Position numbers and translations under genes: made by a program
Part shown: positions 1-7,101 of the stretch, piece by piece
Numbering within the stretch: position 1 is the first letter of the stretch
Layout of the letters: each line of letters starts with the position of its first letter
From: Limnohabitans sp.
Lineage (GTDB): Bacteria > Pseudomonadota > Gammaproteobacteria > Burkholderiales > Burkholderiaceae_C
DNA length: 17,865 nucleotides
NCBI GenBank assembly: GCA_021731425.1
Contig: JAKFXJ010000350.1
Location: 1-17,865, forward strand
Direction: 5' to 3'
The notes under the pieces: model-generated
What the model saw: only the letters and a program-made list of their open reading frames with translations
What the model was told of the DNA's origin: nothing
Database searches by the model: none

Positions 1-765
1 GCGGCCATGGTGAAAGAGATGCTGCCCGAGATGGCTGAAGCCACTTATGCGGGTCATGTGGGCAACGACGGCAGCGCCATCGCTTGGGGCCAGCAACTGG
101 GCGCACGCCTGGCCGACCTGGGTGCGTACCAAGGCCACGGCTCCTGGGCGGTGCCACAAGGCGCTTTGATTTCGTGGGCGCTGATGATGGAAGGCGGTGT
201 GCAGATCAACGCCCAAGGACAGCGCTTTCACGACGAAACCCAAGGTTACTCTGAGGCCGCGGTGCATGTGCTGGCTCAGCCCGGAGGTGTGGCGTGGAAT
301 GTGTTCGACGATGCGCTGTTGAGTTTTGCGCAAGGGTTTCCGGATTTTGTGGAGGCACAAGCTGCGGGCGCGGTGCAGCACGCGGGCGATGCGGTTGCAC
401 TGGCGCAACTCATCGGTTGTCCGCCAGACGCATTGCAAGCCACCTTGAACGTGGTGCAACCGGGCACCGACCCGGTCACGGGCCGCACCTTCCAACGCGC
501 CCTTCAAGCGCCATTCCATGCCATCAAGGTCACGGGCGCTTTGTTTCACACCCAAGGCGGTTTGGACATCGACGCCCAAGCCCGTGTGCTGCGCCAGGGC
601 GGCACGCCCTTGCCCAACCTGTTGGCCGCAGGCGGCGCAGCGCGGGGCGTGTCGGGCCAAGAAGTCTGGGGTTATTTGTCGGGCAATGGTTTGCTCAGCG
701 CCATTGCGGGTGGCCACATTGCAGCACACACCGCACAACAACTTTTGAAGGACTCGGCTCCATGA
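1..765 (+). CDS. FAD-dependent oxidoreductase, fumarate reductase/succinate dehydrogenase flavoprotein-like (C-terminal part)
   Basis: The reading frame is open from the first base, so the N-terminal FAD-binding part lies outside the window; the ATG at 7 is probably internal. The visible 254 codons carry the substrate-domain pattern GQRFHDETQGYSE near residues 75-87 and a C-terminal block GGLDIDAQARVL...NLLAAGGAARGVSG...GYLSGNGLLSAIAGG, which matches the FAD-contacting end of the fumarate reductase/3-ketosteroid dehydrogenase/tricarballylate dehydrogenase superfamily. Such enzymes oxidise or reduce a C-C bond next to a carboxylate or ketone. The TGA stop overlaps the ATG of the next gene (ATGA at 762-765), so the two are probably translationally coupled. 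The substrate cannot be read from the sequence, and a link to dicarboxylate chemistry is inferred from the neighbouring lyase. Confidence 0.8.
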   Translation, partial: AAMVKEMLPEMAEATYAGHVGNDGSAIAWGQQLGARLADLGAYQGHGSWAVPQGALISWALMMEGGVQINAQGQRFHDETQGYSEAAVHVLAQPGGVAWNVFDDALLSFAQGFPDFVEAQAAGAVQHAGDAVALAQLIGCPPDALQATLNVVQPGTDPVTGRTFQRALQAPFHAIKVTGALFHTQGGLDIDAQARVLRQGGTPLPNLLAAGGAARGVSGQEVWGYLSGNGLLSAIAGGHIAAHTAQQLLKDSAP

Positions 766-1643
766 ACCAGTCGCACAATTTGGCGCAGCGCCTGCAACAA
801 ACTCAGGCTTTGCTCGCCCCCGGTGTGTACGATGCACTTACCGCGCTAGTGGCCCAGCAGGCAGGTTTTGAGGCGCTCTATTTATCGGGTGCATCGATTG
901 CCTACACGCGTCTCGGCCGCTCCGACATTGGTCTGACCACCGCCACCGAAGTCGCACAGACCCTGGCCCACATCACCGACCGGGTGAACATTCCCGTGAT
1001 CGTGGACGCCGACACCGGCTTTGGTAATGCGCTCAACACCCAACGCACGGTGCGCGACTTTGAGCGGGCCGGGGCCGCGATGATCCAGATCGAAGACCAG
1101 ACTTTCCCCAAACGCTGCGGCCACCTGGACGGCAAGGGCGTGGTGCCCGTGGCCGAGATGCAGGGCAAGCTGCGGGCGGCGCTGGACGCCCGTCACGACC
1201 AAAACACCTTGATCCTAGCCCGCACCGACGCCGTGGCCGTGGAAGGTTTGGACGCCGCACTGGAGCGGGCCGAGCGTTACCTCGAATGTGGGGTGGACGC
1301 GCTCTTCATTGAAGCGCTGCGGTCCGATGAACAAATGAACCGCGCTTGTGCCCAGTTTGCCCAGCGCGTGCCCTTGTTGGCCAACATGGTTGAAGGCGGC
1401 AAGACGCCGGTGCAAAGCGCGGCCGAGTTGGGCGAGAGGGGCTTCAAAATCGTGATCTTTCCGGGCGGCACTGCGCGGGCGGTGCTGCACACTTTGCAGG
1501 GGTATTACGCGAGCTTGCACACCCACCAAACCACGCGGCCCTGGCAAGAAAAAATGCTGGACTTCGATGGCCTGAACGCGGTCATTGAAACGCCTCAATT
1601 GCTGGCGCTGGGGAAGCGCTACGAGGGCGGTCAAACGACATGA
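762..1643 (+). CDS. Isocitrate lyase/PEP mutase family protein (methylisocitrate lyase-like)
   Basis: This predicted 293-residue TIM-barrel enzyme belongs to the isocitrate lyase/phosphoenolpyruvate mutase superfamily. Visible motifs are LAPGVYDALTA near residues 18-28, the metal-site motif VDADTGFGN at 81-89, the pair ED at 111-112, and FPKRCGH at 115-121. The last motif carries the cysteine (C119) used as general acid by C-C bond lyases such as PrpB and dimethylmalate lyase. Mutases and oxaloacetate decarboxylases of the same fold lack this KxCGH signature, so a lyase releasing pyruvate or glyoxylate is favoured; the exact substrate is unknown. I chose the ATG at 762 because it has a good Shine-Dalgarno (GAAGGA, 747-752) and makes a 4-base ATGA overlap with the upstream stop. 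The same frame is open back to 294, but that stretch lies wholly inside the flavoprotein gene. Confidence 0.9.
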   Translation: MNQSHNLAQRLQQTQALLAPGVYDALTALVAQQAGFEALYLSGASIAYTRLGRSDIGLTTATEVAQTLAHITDRVNIPVIVDADTGFGNALNTQRTVRDFERAGAAMIQIEDQTFPKRCGHLDGKGVVPVAEMQGKLRAALDARHDQNTLILARTDAVAVEGLDAALERAERYLECGVDALFIEALRSDEQMNRACAQFAQRVPLLANMVEGGKTPVQSAAELGERGFKIVIFPGGTARAVLHTLQGYYASLHTHQTTRPWQEKMLDFDGLNAVIETPQLLALGKRYEGGQTT

Positions 1644-2137
1644 AGCCCCCCATTGTTTTGCGCAGCCTGCAAGTGGGCGACATCGGTTGGGTGGCGCACC
1701 GGCAAGGCATTTTGTACGCGCAGGAATACGGTTGGGACGGCACGTTCGAGGCCTTGGTGGCCGAGATCGCCGCGCAGTTCGTGAAGAATTTTGACGCCGA
1801 ATGGGAGAACGCCTGGATCGCTGAGCGAGAAGGCCAGGTGGTCGGTTCCGTCTTTTTGGTCAAGGTGTCTGAGCAGGAAGCCAAGCTGCGTTTGCTTTAC
1901 GTGGAGCCGGTGGCTCGCGGCGCAGGGCTAGGACGGCGCTTGACCGATGAGTGCATCGCGTTTGCCAAAGAGAAGGGTTATTCAAAGCTCACCTTGTGGA
2001 CCAACGACATACTCCATGCGGCGCGACGCATTTACCAGGAGGCGGGCTTTGTGTTGATGTCTGAAGAGCGTCACCACTCTTTTGGTGTCGATCTGGTGGG
2101 TCAGTACTGGGCTCTGGACCTGCCCGCAAGCCATTGA
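1640..2137 (+). CDS. GNAT family N-acetyltransferase
   Basis: This 165-residue protein fits a single GNAT domain. The acetyl-CoA pyrophosphate-binding motif A is seen as LRLLYVEPVARGAGLGRRL (about 83-101) with the R-G-A-G-L-G loop at 93-98. The downstream motif B region (KLTLWTNDILHAARRIYQEAGFVL) includes the usual Y-x-x-x-GF. The C-terminal half resembles the acetyltransferase part of MarR-GNAT fusions, but no MarR domain is present. The ATG at 1640 overlaps the TGA of the lyase gene (ATGA), with a GAGGG at 1623-1627 as a rather distant ribosome site. Its acceptor is unknown. Being coupled to two metabolic enzymes suggests either small-molecule acetylation in the same pathway or simple co-transcription. 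Confidence 0.88.
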   Translation: MKPPIVLRSLQVGDIGWVAHRQGILYAQEYGWDGTFEALVAEIAAQFVKNFDAEWENAWIAEREGQVVGSVFLVKVSEQEAKLRLLYVEPVARGAGLGRRLTDECIAFAKEKGYSKLTLWTNDILHAARRIYQEAGFVLMSEERHHSFGVDLVGQYWALDLPASH

Positions 2138-2151
2138 TCGGGTTTCGCTTT

Positions 2152-2173
2152 AATCTGAGACCGTCTCAGGATT
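2152..2173. terminator. Short inverted repeat at a convergent gene junction
   Basis: CTGAGA (2155-2160), CCG loop, TCTCAG (2164-2169) form a perfect 6-base stem, extended by AAT/ATT if one G bulges. The right arm contains the stop codon of the leftward gene. There is no U-tract on either strand, so it is at best a weak bidirectional terminator. Confidence 0.3.
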
Positions 2174-2873
2174 GGTGCGGACACCAGCCCATTTCAAGCC
2201 AGTGCGCATAGCCTGGCTTGAAGGGCCACGCCGTGTGTTGCACGGGCGTACCCGGGGGCAAGACGTTTTCGGTCAGGTGGTCCAGCCAGGGACTGACGGC
2301 GCCCATTTGATGCAGCCAGGCTTGTCCTTCGGTGGTTTCCATGGGCACTCCGGCGCTGCCTTGGCGCGATAAAGGCAGTGCGGTGCCCGCTAAGGTGCGG
2401 CCGGACATGCGGTCGTGCACGCTCCCCCAAGCGACATGCTGCAAGGTTATTTGCAGGGACCGCAAACGACGACTGATCACATCCAAGGGTTCGTTGGTGA
2501 AGCGCAGTTGTCCTAGCAGGTTGTCGAACCAAAAAAAGGCTTCGGGCATGGCCCGGGTGTGTTCACTCAAATGGACCAAGCCGTCGCCCGTGTGCAGGTG
2601 CAAACGTGTGCCTTGCCTTTGCAAGTGCCGACCGTGCCGCCAACGAAACAAGGGCGCGGCCAAGGGGTCAATGTCCCAAGCGTGAATTTCATCAAATTGC
2701 GCCAGCCAATCAGTGGGCAACATCCAGCCAGCACTGCCCCCCAATAAAACCAGCTGTTGGCGCGGCATGGTTTGGGAGGCCAGCCAATCGGCGATTTGCG
2801 CAGACGCGCTCGCCCAGTGTGCTTGGGATCGCCAAGCCCGCCAATGCCAATGCCAGCCGCCAGTCAGGTTCAT
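2166..2873 (-). CDS. Hypothetical protein with a Rossmann/SAM-methyltransferase-like core
   Basis: I do not recognise this 235-residue protein as a named family. Its N-terminus is rich in tryptophan and histidine (GGWHWHWRAWRSQAHW). It is followed by QLVLLGGSAGWMLPTDWL and IHAWDIDPLAAPLF, which look like strand-1 glycine loop and strand-2 acidic (DID) elements of a class I methyltransferase-like Rossmann fold. TRLHLHTGDGL then resembles the next strand and its aspartate, and FFWFDNLLGQL a possible motif IV. No canonical GxGxG is present, so catalysis is uncertain. It is the last gene of the leftward operon, starting 49 bases after the vWA stop. Its ribosome site is weak, which suits translation from a shared transcript. 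A structural or degraded methyltransferase fold is an equally possible reading. Confidence 0.6.
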   Translation of the reverse strand: MNLTGGWHWHWRAWRSQAHWASASAQIADWLASQTMPRQQLVLLGGSAGWMLPTDWLAQFDEIHAWDIDPLAAPLFRWRHGRHLQRQGTRLHLHTGDGLVHLSEHTRAMPEAFFWFDNLLGQLRFTNEPLDVISRRLRSLQITLQHVAWGSVHDRMSGRTLAGTALPLSRQGSAGVPMETTEGQAWLHQMGAVSPWLDHLTENVLPPGTPVQHTAWPFKPGYAHWLEMGWCPHQS

Positions 2874-2922
2874 GACCGAACTTTAAACCTTGTGCGAGGG
2901 GTTGGGTGACACATCGGCGGGT

Positions 2923-4026
2923 TCAAATGATCCGCCCGTGACGCCACCAAGTCCAGACGCAGCCCCAGAACAGCATCAGCATGCCCAGCAAGGCACACAA
3001 AGCGGAGATCTCGGTGCGCCGGTGTTTTTTGAGCACGATCTTGCTGCTCAGGGATTGGTAAATCTTCAGTAAGTCTTGGCGGTTGTCGGCGCTGAAATAC
3101 TCCGCGTGGGTGATTTCGGCGATTTTTTTCAGGCTGGCTTCATCGAGCTTGACACGCATTTGCATGCCTTGGGCCTTGAGCACCGTGCCCTGCACCGAGC
3201 CCACACCCACTGTGTAGACACGCACCCCCAGATCGGCGGCAACCTGGGCCATCTTGAGCGGGTCTGGCCCCGCGTTGCTTTGGCCGTCGCTGAGCAACAC
3301 AATGGCCGCCGCACTGTTGGAGCCGGGTGGTACTTTGGGCAGGCTGGTCGGCTTTCGTGGCGCAGCGTCCGATGCTGTCGCTGTTGGCGCAGGTGTGGCT
3401 CCACCCAAAGGTGCGCCAGTGGAGCTGGGTGGGCTGGCTTCGCCATCGATGAGGCCACGCACGTCCAGACCGGAGCCGGGCAACATGGCATGCAGTGCAA
3501 TCACCATGCCGCTGCCCAGGGCCGAGCCTGGCTGCAGGCTGAGCTGGTCAATGGCCTGCAGTACCAGATCACGCTGCTCGGTGGGGGCCTGCACCAAAGC
3601 CGCTGCTCCGGCCACACTGACCACGCCCAATTTCACCTGCGCAGGTTGCCCCATCACAAAGCTTTTGGCGGCGGCTTGGGCTGCTTCGATGCGGCTGGGT
3701 TGGACATCACTCGCCCGCATGCTGCCTGAGCTGTCGATGGCCAGCATCACCGTGTCGATGCGGCTGGGCAACAACAAGATGGCTTGTGGCCTGGCCATGG
3801 CCACCAGCAAGCCCGTCAGACCCAGCAGAATCAGCAGCGCAGGGACGTGTCGGGTGATTCGCCAAAAGCCAACACCAGGGGCCAAGGGGGCTTGGCCAGC
3901 AGAGGGCCAGGCCCGCTGCACGCCACGGGCTTGCCATGCGATGTACAGGCCCAGCCACAGGGGCAAGGTGGCCAGCAGCCACAACAAGCGCGGCCAGACA
4001 AACTGAATCGAATGCCATTCAGGCAT
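2923..4026 (-). CDS. Membrane-anchored von Willebrand factor A domain protein (BatA/BatB-like)
   Basis: This 367-residue protein has two N-terminal hydrophobic segments (about 11-30 and 61-79), a vWA domain, and a C-terminal membrane segment (about 340-360). That is the layout of Bat proteins, with the vWA domain expected on the periplasmic side. The metal-ion site motif DSSGS is at 98-102, and the last aspartate is in LLSDGQSN (D247). The second metal motif reads GSALGSG, with Ser168 where threonine is usual. A Pro/Ala/Thr-rich insertion (about 184-238) sits inside the vWA fold. I chose ATG 4026 because it overlaps the DUF58 gene by only 8 bases and follows an AGGGGA-like ribosome site; an upstream in-frame start at 4098 would overlap by 80 bases and add an atypical N-terminus. 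It is a paralogue of the broken gene at 7102-8174. Such proteins usually work with MoxR ATPases and DUF58 partners, both encoded just upstream. Confidence 0.9.
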   Translation of the reverse strand: MPEWHSIQFVWPRLLWLLATLPLWLGLYIAWQARGVQRAWPSAGQAPLAPGVGFWRITRHVPALLILLGLTGLLVAMARPQAILLLPSRIDTVMLAIDSSGSMRASDVQPSRIEAAQAAAKSFVMGQPAQVKLGVVSVAGAAALVQAPTEQRDLVLQAIDQLSLQPGSALGSGMVIALHAMLPGSGLDVRGLIDGEASPPSSTGAPLGGATPAPTATASDAAPRKPTSLPKVPPGSNSAAAIVLLSDGQSNAGPDPLKMAQVAADLGVRVYTVGVGSVQGTVLKAQGMQMRVKLDEASLKKIAEITHAEYFSADNRQDLLKIYQSLSSKIVLKKHRRTEISALCALLGMLMLFWGCVWTWWRHGRII

Positions 4027-5053
4027 GTGCGTCCCCTGATGCCATGGGCCGCTTGCTGGCCGCACTGAGCTGGCTGGCGCGTTTGCGCAGTTGTGCAAAC
4101 CTCAGCAGGGCCTGGTCCAGTGCTTCGTCGGTGTTCAGCTCCAAGCAGTCCACACCGGCTTGGGCCAGGCTGTCCAGCAAAGCCGCTTCGCGGTCTTGTG
4201 CGTGTTGTGCAAAACGCTGGCGGAACGCCGCATCGTTGCCATCCACCAGCAGTTGTTCGCCCGACTCTGCATCTTGCACCAGCAGCATGCCGGTGGTGTC
4301 AGGCCAAGCCATCTCCAGCGGATCGCGCAGGCGCACAGCCACCACTTCATGACGCCGGGCCAACTGGGCCAGCGGTTTTTCCCAGCCGGCAGGGCTGATG
4401 AAATCCGACACCACAAACACGGCCGAACGGCGCTTGAGCACCGATTGAGCCTGCACCAGCCATGGCCCCAACGGGCTGGTCTGCACGGCTTTGGTGTGGG
4501 CTGGGGTGGCTCGCAGCATCTGGTGCACGATGTGCAGCAAGTGGCGTCTGCCAGAGCGTGCGGGCACCACGCAATGGGCATTTTCTTGCCCAGTGAACAA
4601 CATCAGGCCCACGCGGTTGCCGTGTTGCGACAGCAGTTTGGACAAGACAGTCACGATGCTGCAGGCCAGCTCTCGCTTGCTGGTGGGGCCCGAGCCGAAG
4701 GCCACTGAGGCAGACAGGTCCAGCACAAACCATGCGGCGATTTCCCGGTCCTCCTGGTGTTCACGCACATAGGGGGTTTGCATGCGGGCGGTTACGTTCC
4801 AGTCGATGTGGCGCACATCGTCATGCGCTTGGTATTCGCGCAGATCGGCCAGCACCAGACCCGTGCCGCGAAACAGGCTGCGGTAGTCGCCTTGCAGCTG
4901 ACCATCGAGCCGTTTGAGCACGGTCCACTCCAGCCGCTGCAGCCACTGCTCGGCATTGGGCGCAGCCGTGTTGGCTTGCGGCAAGCCCGAGACCTGAGCC
5001 AGGCCTGAGCTGGTTGCGGCCTCAGTTGGCTTTTTGCGCAGAAAGCTGAACAT
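4019..5053 (-). CDS. DUF58 domain-containing protein
   Basis: This 344-residue protein carries the DUF58 hallmark: GDYRSLFRGTGLVLADLREY (55-74) followed by DDVRHIDWNVTAR (78-90) and TPYVREHQEDRE. A vWA-like strand FVLDLSAS (109-116) places a degenerate metal-site motif after it. DUF58 proteins are encoded beside MoxR ATPases and vWA proteins in many bacteria and are thought to form part of the same assembly; a biochemical role is not established. No membrane segment is evident, so it is probably cytoplasmic. The start at 5053 lies within the last codons of the MoxR gene (32-base overlap), and its end overlaps the vWA start by 8 bases, so the three genes are very likely co-translated. The residues before 35 are low-complexity and could be trimmed if a later start were used. 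Confidence 0.92.
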   Translation of the reverse strand: MFSFLRKKPTEAATSSGLAQVSGLPQANTAAPNAEQWLQRLEWTVLKRLDGQLQGDYRSLFRGTGLVLADLREYQAHDDVRHIDWNVTARMQTPYVREHQEDREIAAWFVLDLSASVAFGSGPTSKRELACSIVTVLSKLLSQHGNRVGLMLFTGQENAHCVVPARSGRRHLLHIVHQMLRATPAHTKAVQTSPLGPWLVQAQSVLKRRSAVFVVSDFISPAGWEKPLAQLARRHEVVAVRLRDPLEMAWPDTTGMLLVQDAESGEQLLVDGNDAAFRQRFAQHAQDREAALLDSLAQAGVDCLELNTDEALDQALLRFAQLRKRASQLSAASKRPMASGDAHA

Positions 5054-6083
5054 GGCGGTCCAGTGGTTTGTCGGGGGCGGGGACGGCCTGCAGAATTTTC
5101 AGAATCAAGGCATCGGCCGTCATGCCATCGGACAGGGCTTCGTAGGTCAGCACCAGACGGTGGCGCAACACATCGGGCACCAGGTCGATCAGGTCTTGCG
5201 GCAGCGCATAGGGTCGCCCGCGCAAGAAAGCCAGGGCCCGAGCGCCTTCGATGAGGGCAATGGTGGCGCGGGGGCTGGCACCAAAACTCAAATAAGGCGC
5301 CAATTCGGGCAAACCACAGCGAACGGGATCGCGCGTGGCGGCCACCAGCTTGACCGCGTATTGCACCAGGGCGGGGTCCACATAGCCTTGCCTGCACTGC
5401 GCTTGCAGCGCCATGAGTTGCGCCGTGTCGGCCACGGCCGCGGCCGTGGCGGGCATGCCGGTCACACGCTGCACGATCACGAACTCTTCTTCCTCCGTGG
5501 GGTAGCCCACCAGCACCTTCATCATGAAACGGTCCACCTGGGCTTCGGGCAGGGGGTAGGTGCCTTCGGTCTCAATCGGGTTTTGCGTGGCCATCACCAA
5601 AAAAGGGCGGGGCACTGCATGGGTTTCGCCCGCAATCGTCACTTGCCGCTCTTGCATCACTTCGAGCAAGGCACTTTGCACTTTGGCGGGGGCACGGTTG
5701 ATTTCATCGGCCAGCAACAAGTTGGCAAACACCGGTCCCAGCACGGTGCTGAATTCGCTGCTTTTCTGGTTGTAAATGCGGGTGCCCACCAGGTCGGCGG
5801 GCAGCAAGTCAGGGGTGAATTGAATGCGCTTGAAACTGCCGCGCACGGCCTGCGCCAAGGTGTTGACGGTAAGGGTTTTGGCCAGACCCGGCACGCCCTC
5901 GATCAACAAGTGGCCTTGCGCCAAGATGGCCACCAAAATGCGTTCGAGGAAGGCGTCTTGGCCGACCACCACACGTTTGACTTCGTACAGCACACGTTCC
6001 ATTAACGCAGCGTTGACGGCAACGTTGTCGCCAGAACTTTGGGGCGTCTGGCCCTGGTTCCATGCCAAGTCAGAGGGGTTCAT
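5022..6083 (-). CDS. MoxR family AAA+ ATPase
   Basis: This 353-residue protein is a full-length MoxR ATPase. It shows Walker A GVPGLAKT (63-70), Walker B LLLADE (122-127) followed by INRAPAKVQSALLEVMQE, sensor-1 ATQNP (165-169), and GTYPLPEAQVDRF (174-186) with the conserved arginine. MoxR proteins act as chaperone-like ATPases that mature or remodel partner complexes, usually with vWA proteins as client adaptors. I prefer the ATG at 6083; a TTG two codons upstream is also possible but less likely. The gene follows the protease gene by 36 bases and overlaps the DUF58 gene at its 3' end, which puts it in the middle of the leftward operon. Confidence 0.95.
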   Translation of the reverse strand: MNPSDLAWNQGQTPQSSGDNVAVNAALMERVLYEVKRVVVGQDAFLERILVAILAQGHLLIEGVPGLAKTLTVNTLAQAVRGSFKRIQFTPDLLPADLVGTRIYNQKSSEFSTVLGPVFANLLLADEINRAPAKVQSALLEVMQERQVTIAGETHAVPRPFLVMATQNPIETEGTYPLPEAQVDRFMMKVLVGYPTEEEEFVIVQRVTGMPATAAAVADTAQLMALQAQCRQGYVDPALVQYAVKLVAATRDPVRCGLPELAPYLSFGASPRATIALIEGARALAFLRGRPYALPQDLIDLVPDVLRHRLVLTYEALSDGMTADALILKILQAVPAPDKPLDRHVQLSAQKAN

Positions 6084-6119
6084 GCACAAAGCCTTTTAGG
6101 ATCGGTGGGTCTAGCAAAA

Positions 6120-7046
6120 TCAGAATGGGGACACGCCCATGCCGCCACCCGCACTTTCGATGGTGGCGGCAAACACGATGCCGATGAAGGTGCGGGCGGC
6201 GGTGGGGTTGAGGATGGCGGTGACGATGCCTACCACTTCGCCCGCCATGTTGATGAGTGGTCCACCCGAGTTGCCGGGGTTGGCGGCGGCATCGGCCTGG
6301 ATGAGGCCGCGCATCATGGTTTTGCCCTCAGAGCCGAACGACCGGTTCAGGCCCGAGACCACACCCGCCGAGACCGAGGGACCTATCCCAAATGGAAAAC
6401 CGACGGCCACCACCTCGTCACCAGGCTGCAGGTTTTGACTGCTGCCCAGCGTGGCGGATTGCAGGTCGTCCGGCAGGCGTTTGGCCTTGATCACGGCCAG
6501 ATCGTTTTCGGGTTGCACGCCCACGACCACCGCTTCGGACTCCAGCCCATCGGCAAAGGTGACTTGGATGCGTTTGGCGCCTTGCACCACATGCAAGTTG
6601 GTGAGGATGACGCCCTCCTCTGAAATCACCACACCAGAGCCCACACCGCTGTCTTGCAGCCCACCCTTGGGGTTTTTCTTGTCTTCGTCTTGGGTACGCA
6701 CATGCACCACCGAGGGCGCAATCAGTTGCGCAGCGCGGGCAGCGCGAGAGGGCAGGTCTTGGGTGTTCAGGGTGTGCAGCACGGCGGCGTTGATGTCGTC
6801 CTGTGTCAGCTTTTGCGGTGTGCCGATATCGCGGGTCAGTGCCCAAGTCAGCGTGGCCGTGAGCAATGCGCACAGCAGCAAAGCGGACCAAAGAGGCAGG
6901 TGCAGAGTGCGCTTTAAGCCCATAGGGATGGGGCCTGGGGAAGCCGTGGTGGACGAAATAGGTGCTGCCGCGGATGTGGGAGATGAAATCGGTCTGTTGC
7001 TCCCTGTTGCAGGAGACCTTCGGCTGTAGAGTGCGGTGCGCTTCAT
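6120..7046 (-). CDS. Membrane-anchored trypsin-like serine protease, S1C (HtrA/Deg-like) without PDZ domain
   Basis: This 308-residue protein has a short basic, Ser/Thr/Pro-rich N-terminus (1-41), one hydrophobic segment (about 49-70) and a chymotrypsin-fold protease domain. The catalytic triad is visible: His152 in ILTNLHVV, Asp182 in ENDLAVIK, and Ser260 in NPGNSGGPL. Deg/HtrA enzymes normally continue into one or two PDZ domains; here the protein ends about 48 residues after the serine, at GGMGVSPF. A single N-terminal anchor predicts a periplasm-facing protease. The start at 7046 has a GAAGG about 11 bases upstream. ATG 6923 (residue 42, just before the hydrophobic segment) is an alternative with no visible ribosome site. 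It is the first gene of the leftward operon and divergent from a vWA gene, so envelope quality control with the MoxR/vWA system is a reasonable inference. Confidence 0.87.
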   Translation of the reverse strand: MKRTALYSRRSPATGSNRPISSPTSAAAPISSTTASPGPIPMGLKRTLHLPLWSALLLCALLTATLTWALTRDIGTPQKLTQDDINAAVLHTLNTQDLPSRAARAAQLIAPSVVHVRTQDEDKKNPKGGLQDSGVGSGVVISEEGVILTNLHVVQGAKRIQVTFADGLESEAVVVGVQPENDLAVIKAKRLPDDLQSATLGSSQNLQPGDEVVAVGFPFGIGPSVSAGVVSGLNRSFGSEGKTMMRGLIQADAAANPGNSGGPLINMAGEVVGIVTAILNPTAARTFIGIVFAATIESAGGGMGVSPF

Positions 7047-7101
7047 CGATGTGGATACCTTCGGTGATACAGTGGCCAGACCTCATCGCACGCCACTCAC
7101 C
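7047..7101. promoter_or_regulatory. Divergent intergenic region between the protease operon and the second vWA gene
   Basis: Only 55 bases separate the two starts, so both promoters must lie here or inside the genes. A rightward TACAGT (4 of 6 to the -10 consensus) follows GGTGA near 7068-7073, but I see no convincing -35. No clear Shine-Dalgarno precedes the vWA start at 7102. Confidence 0.3.

Noticed and set aside
294..761. Upstream extension of the isocitrate lyase-family gene to an ATG at 294
   Set aside because: It lies inside the flavoprotein gene, adds Arg/Cys-rich non-family sequence, and the ATG at 762 has a good ribosome site and ATGA coupling.
5034..6005. A 323-codon plus-strand frame opposite the MoxR gene
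   Set aside because: The composition is low-complexity Gly/His/Gln, and the minus strand carries an intact AAA+ ATPase with all motifs.
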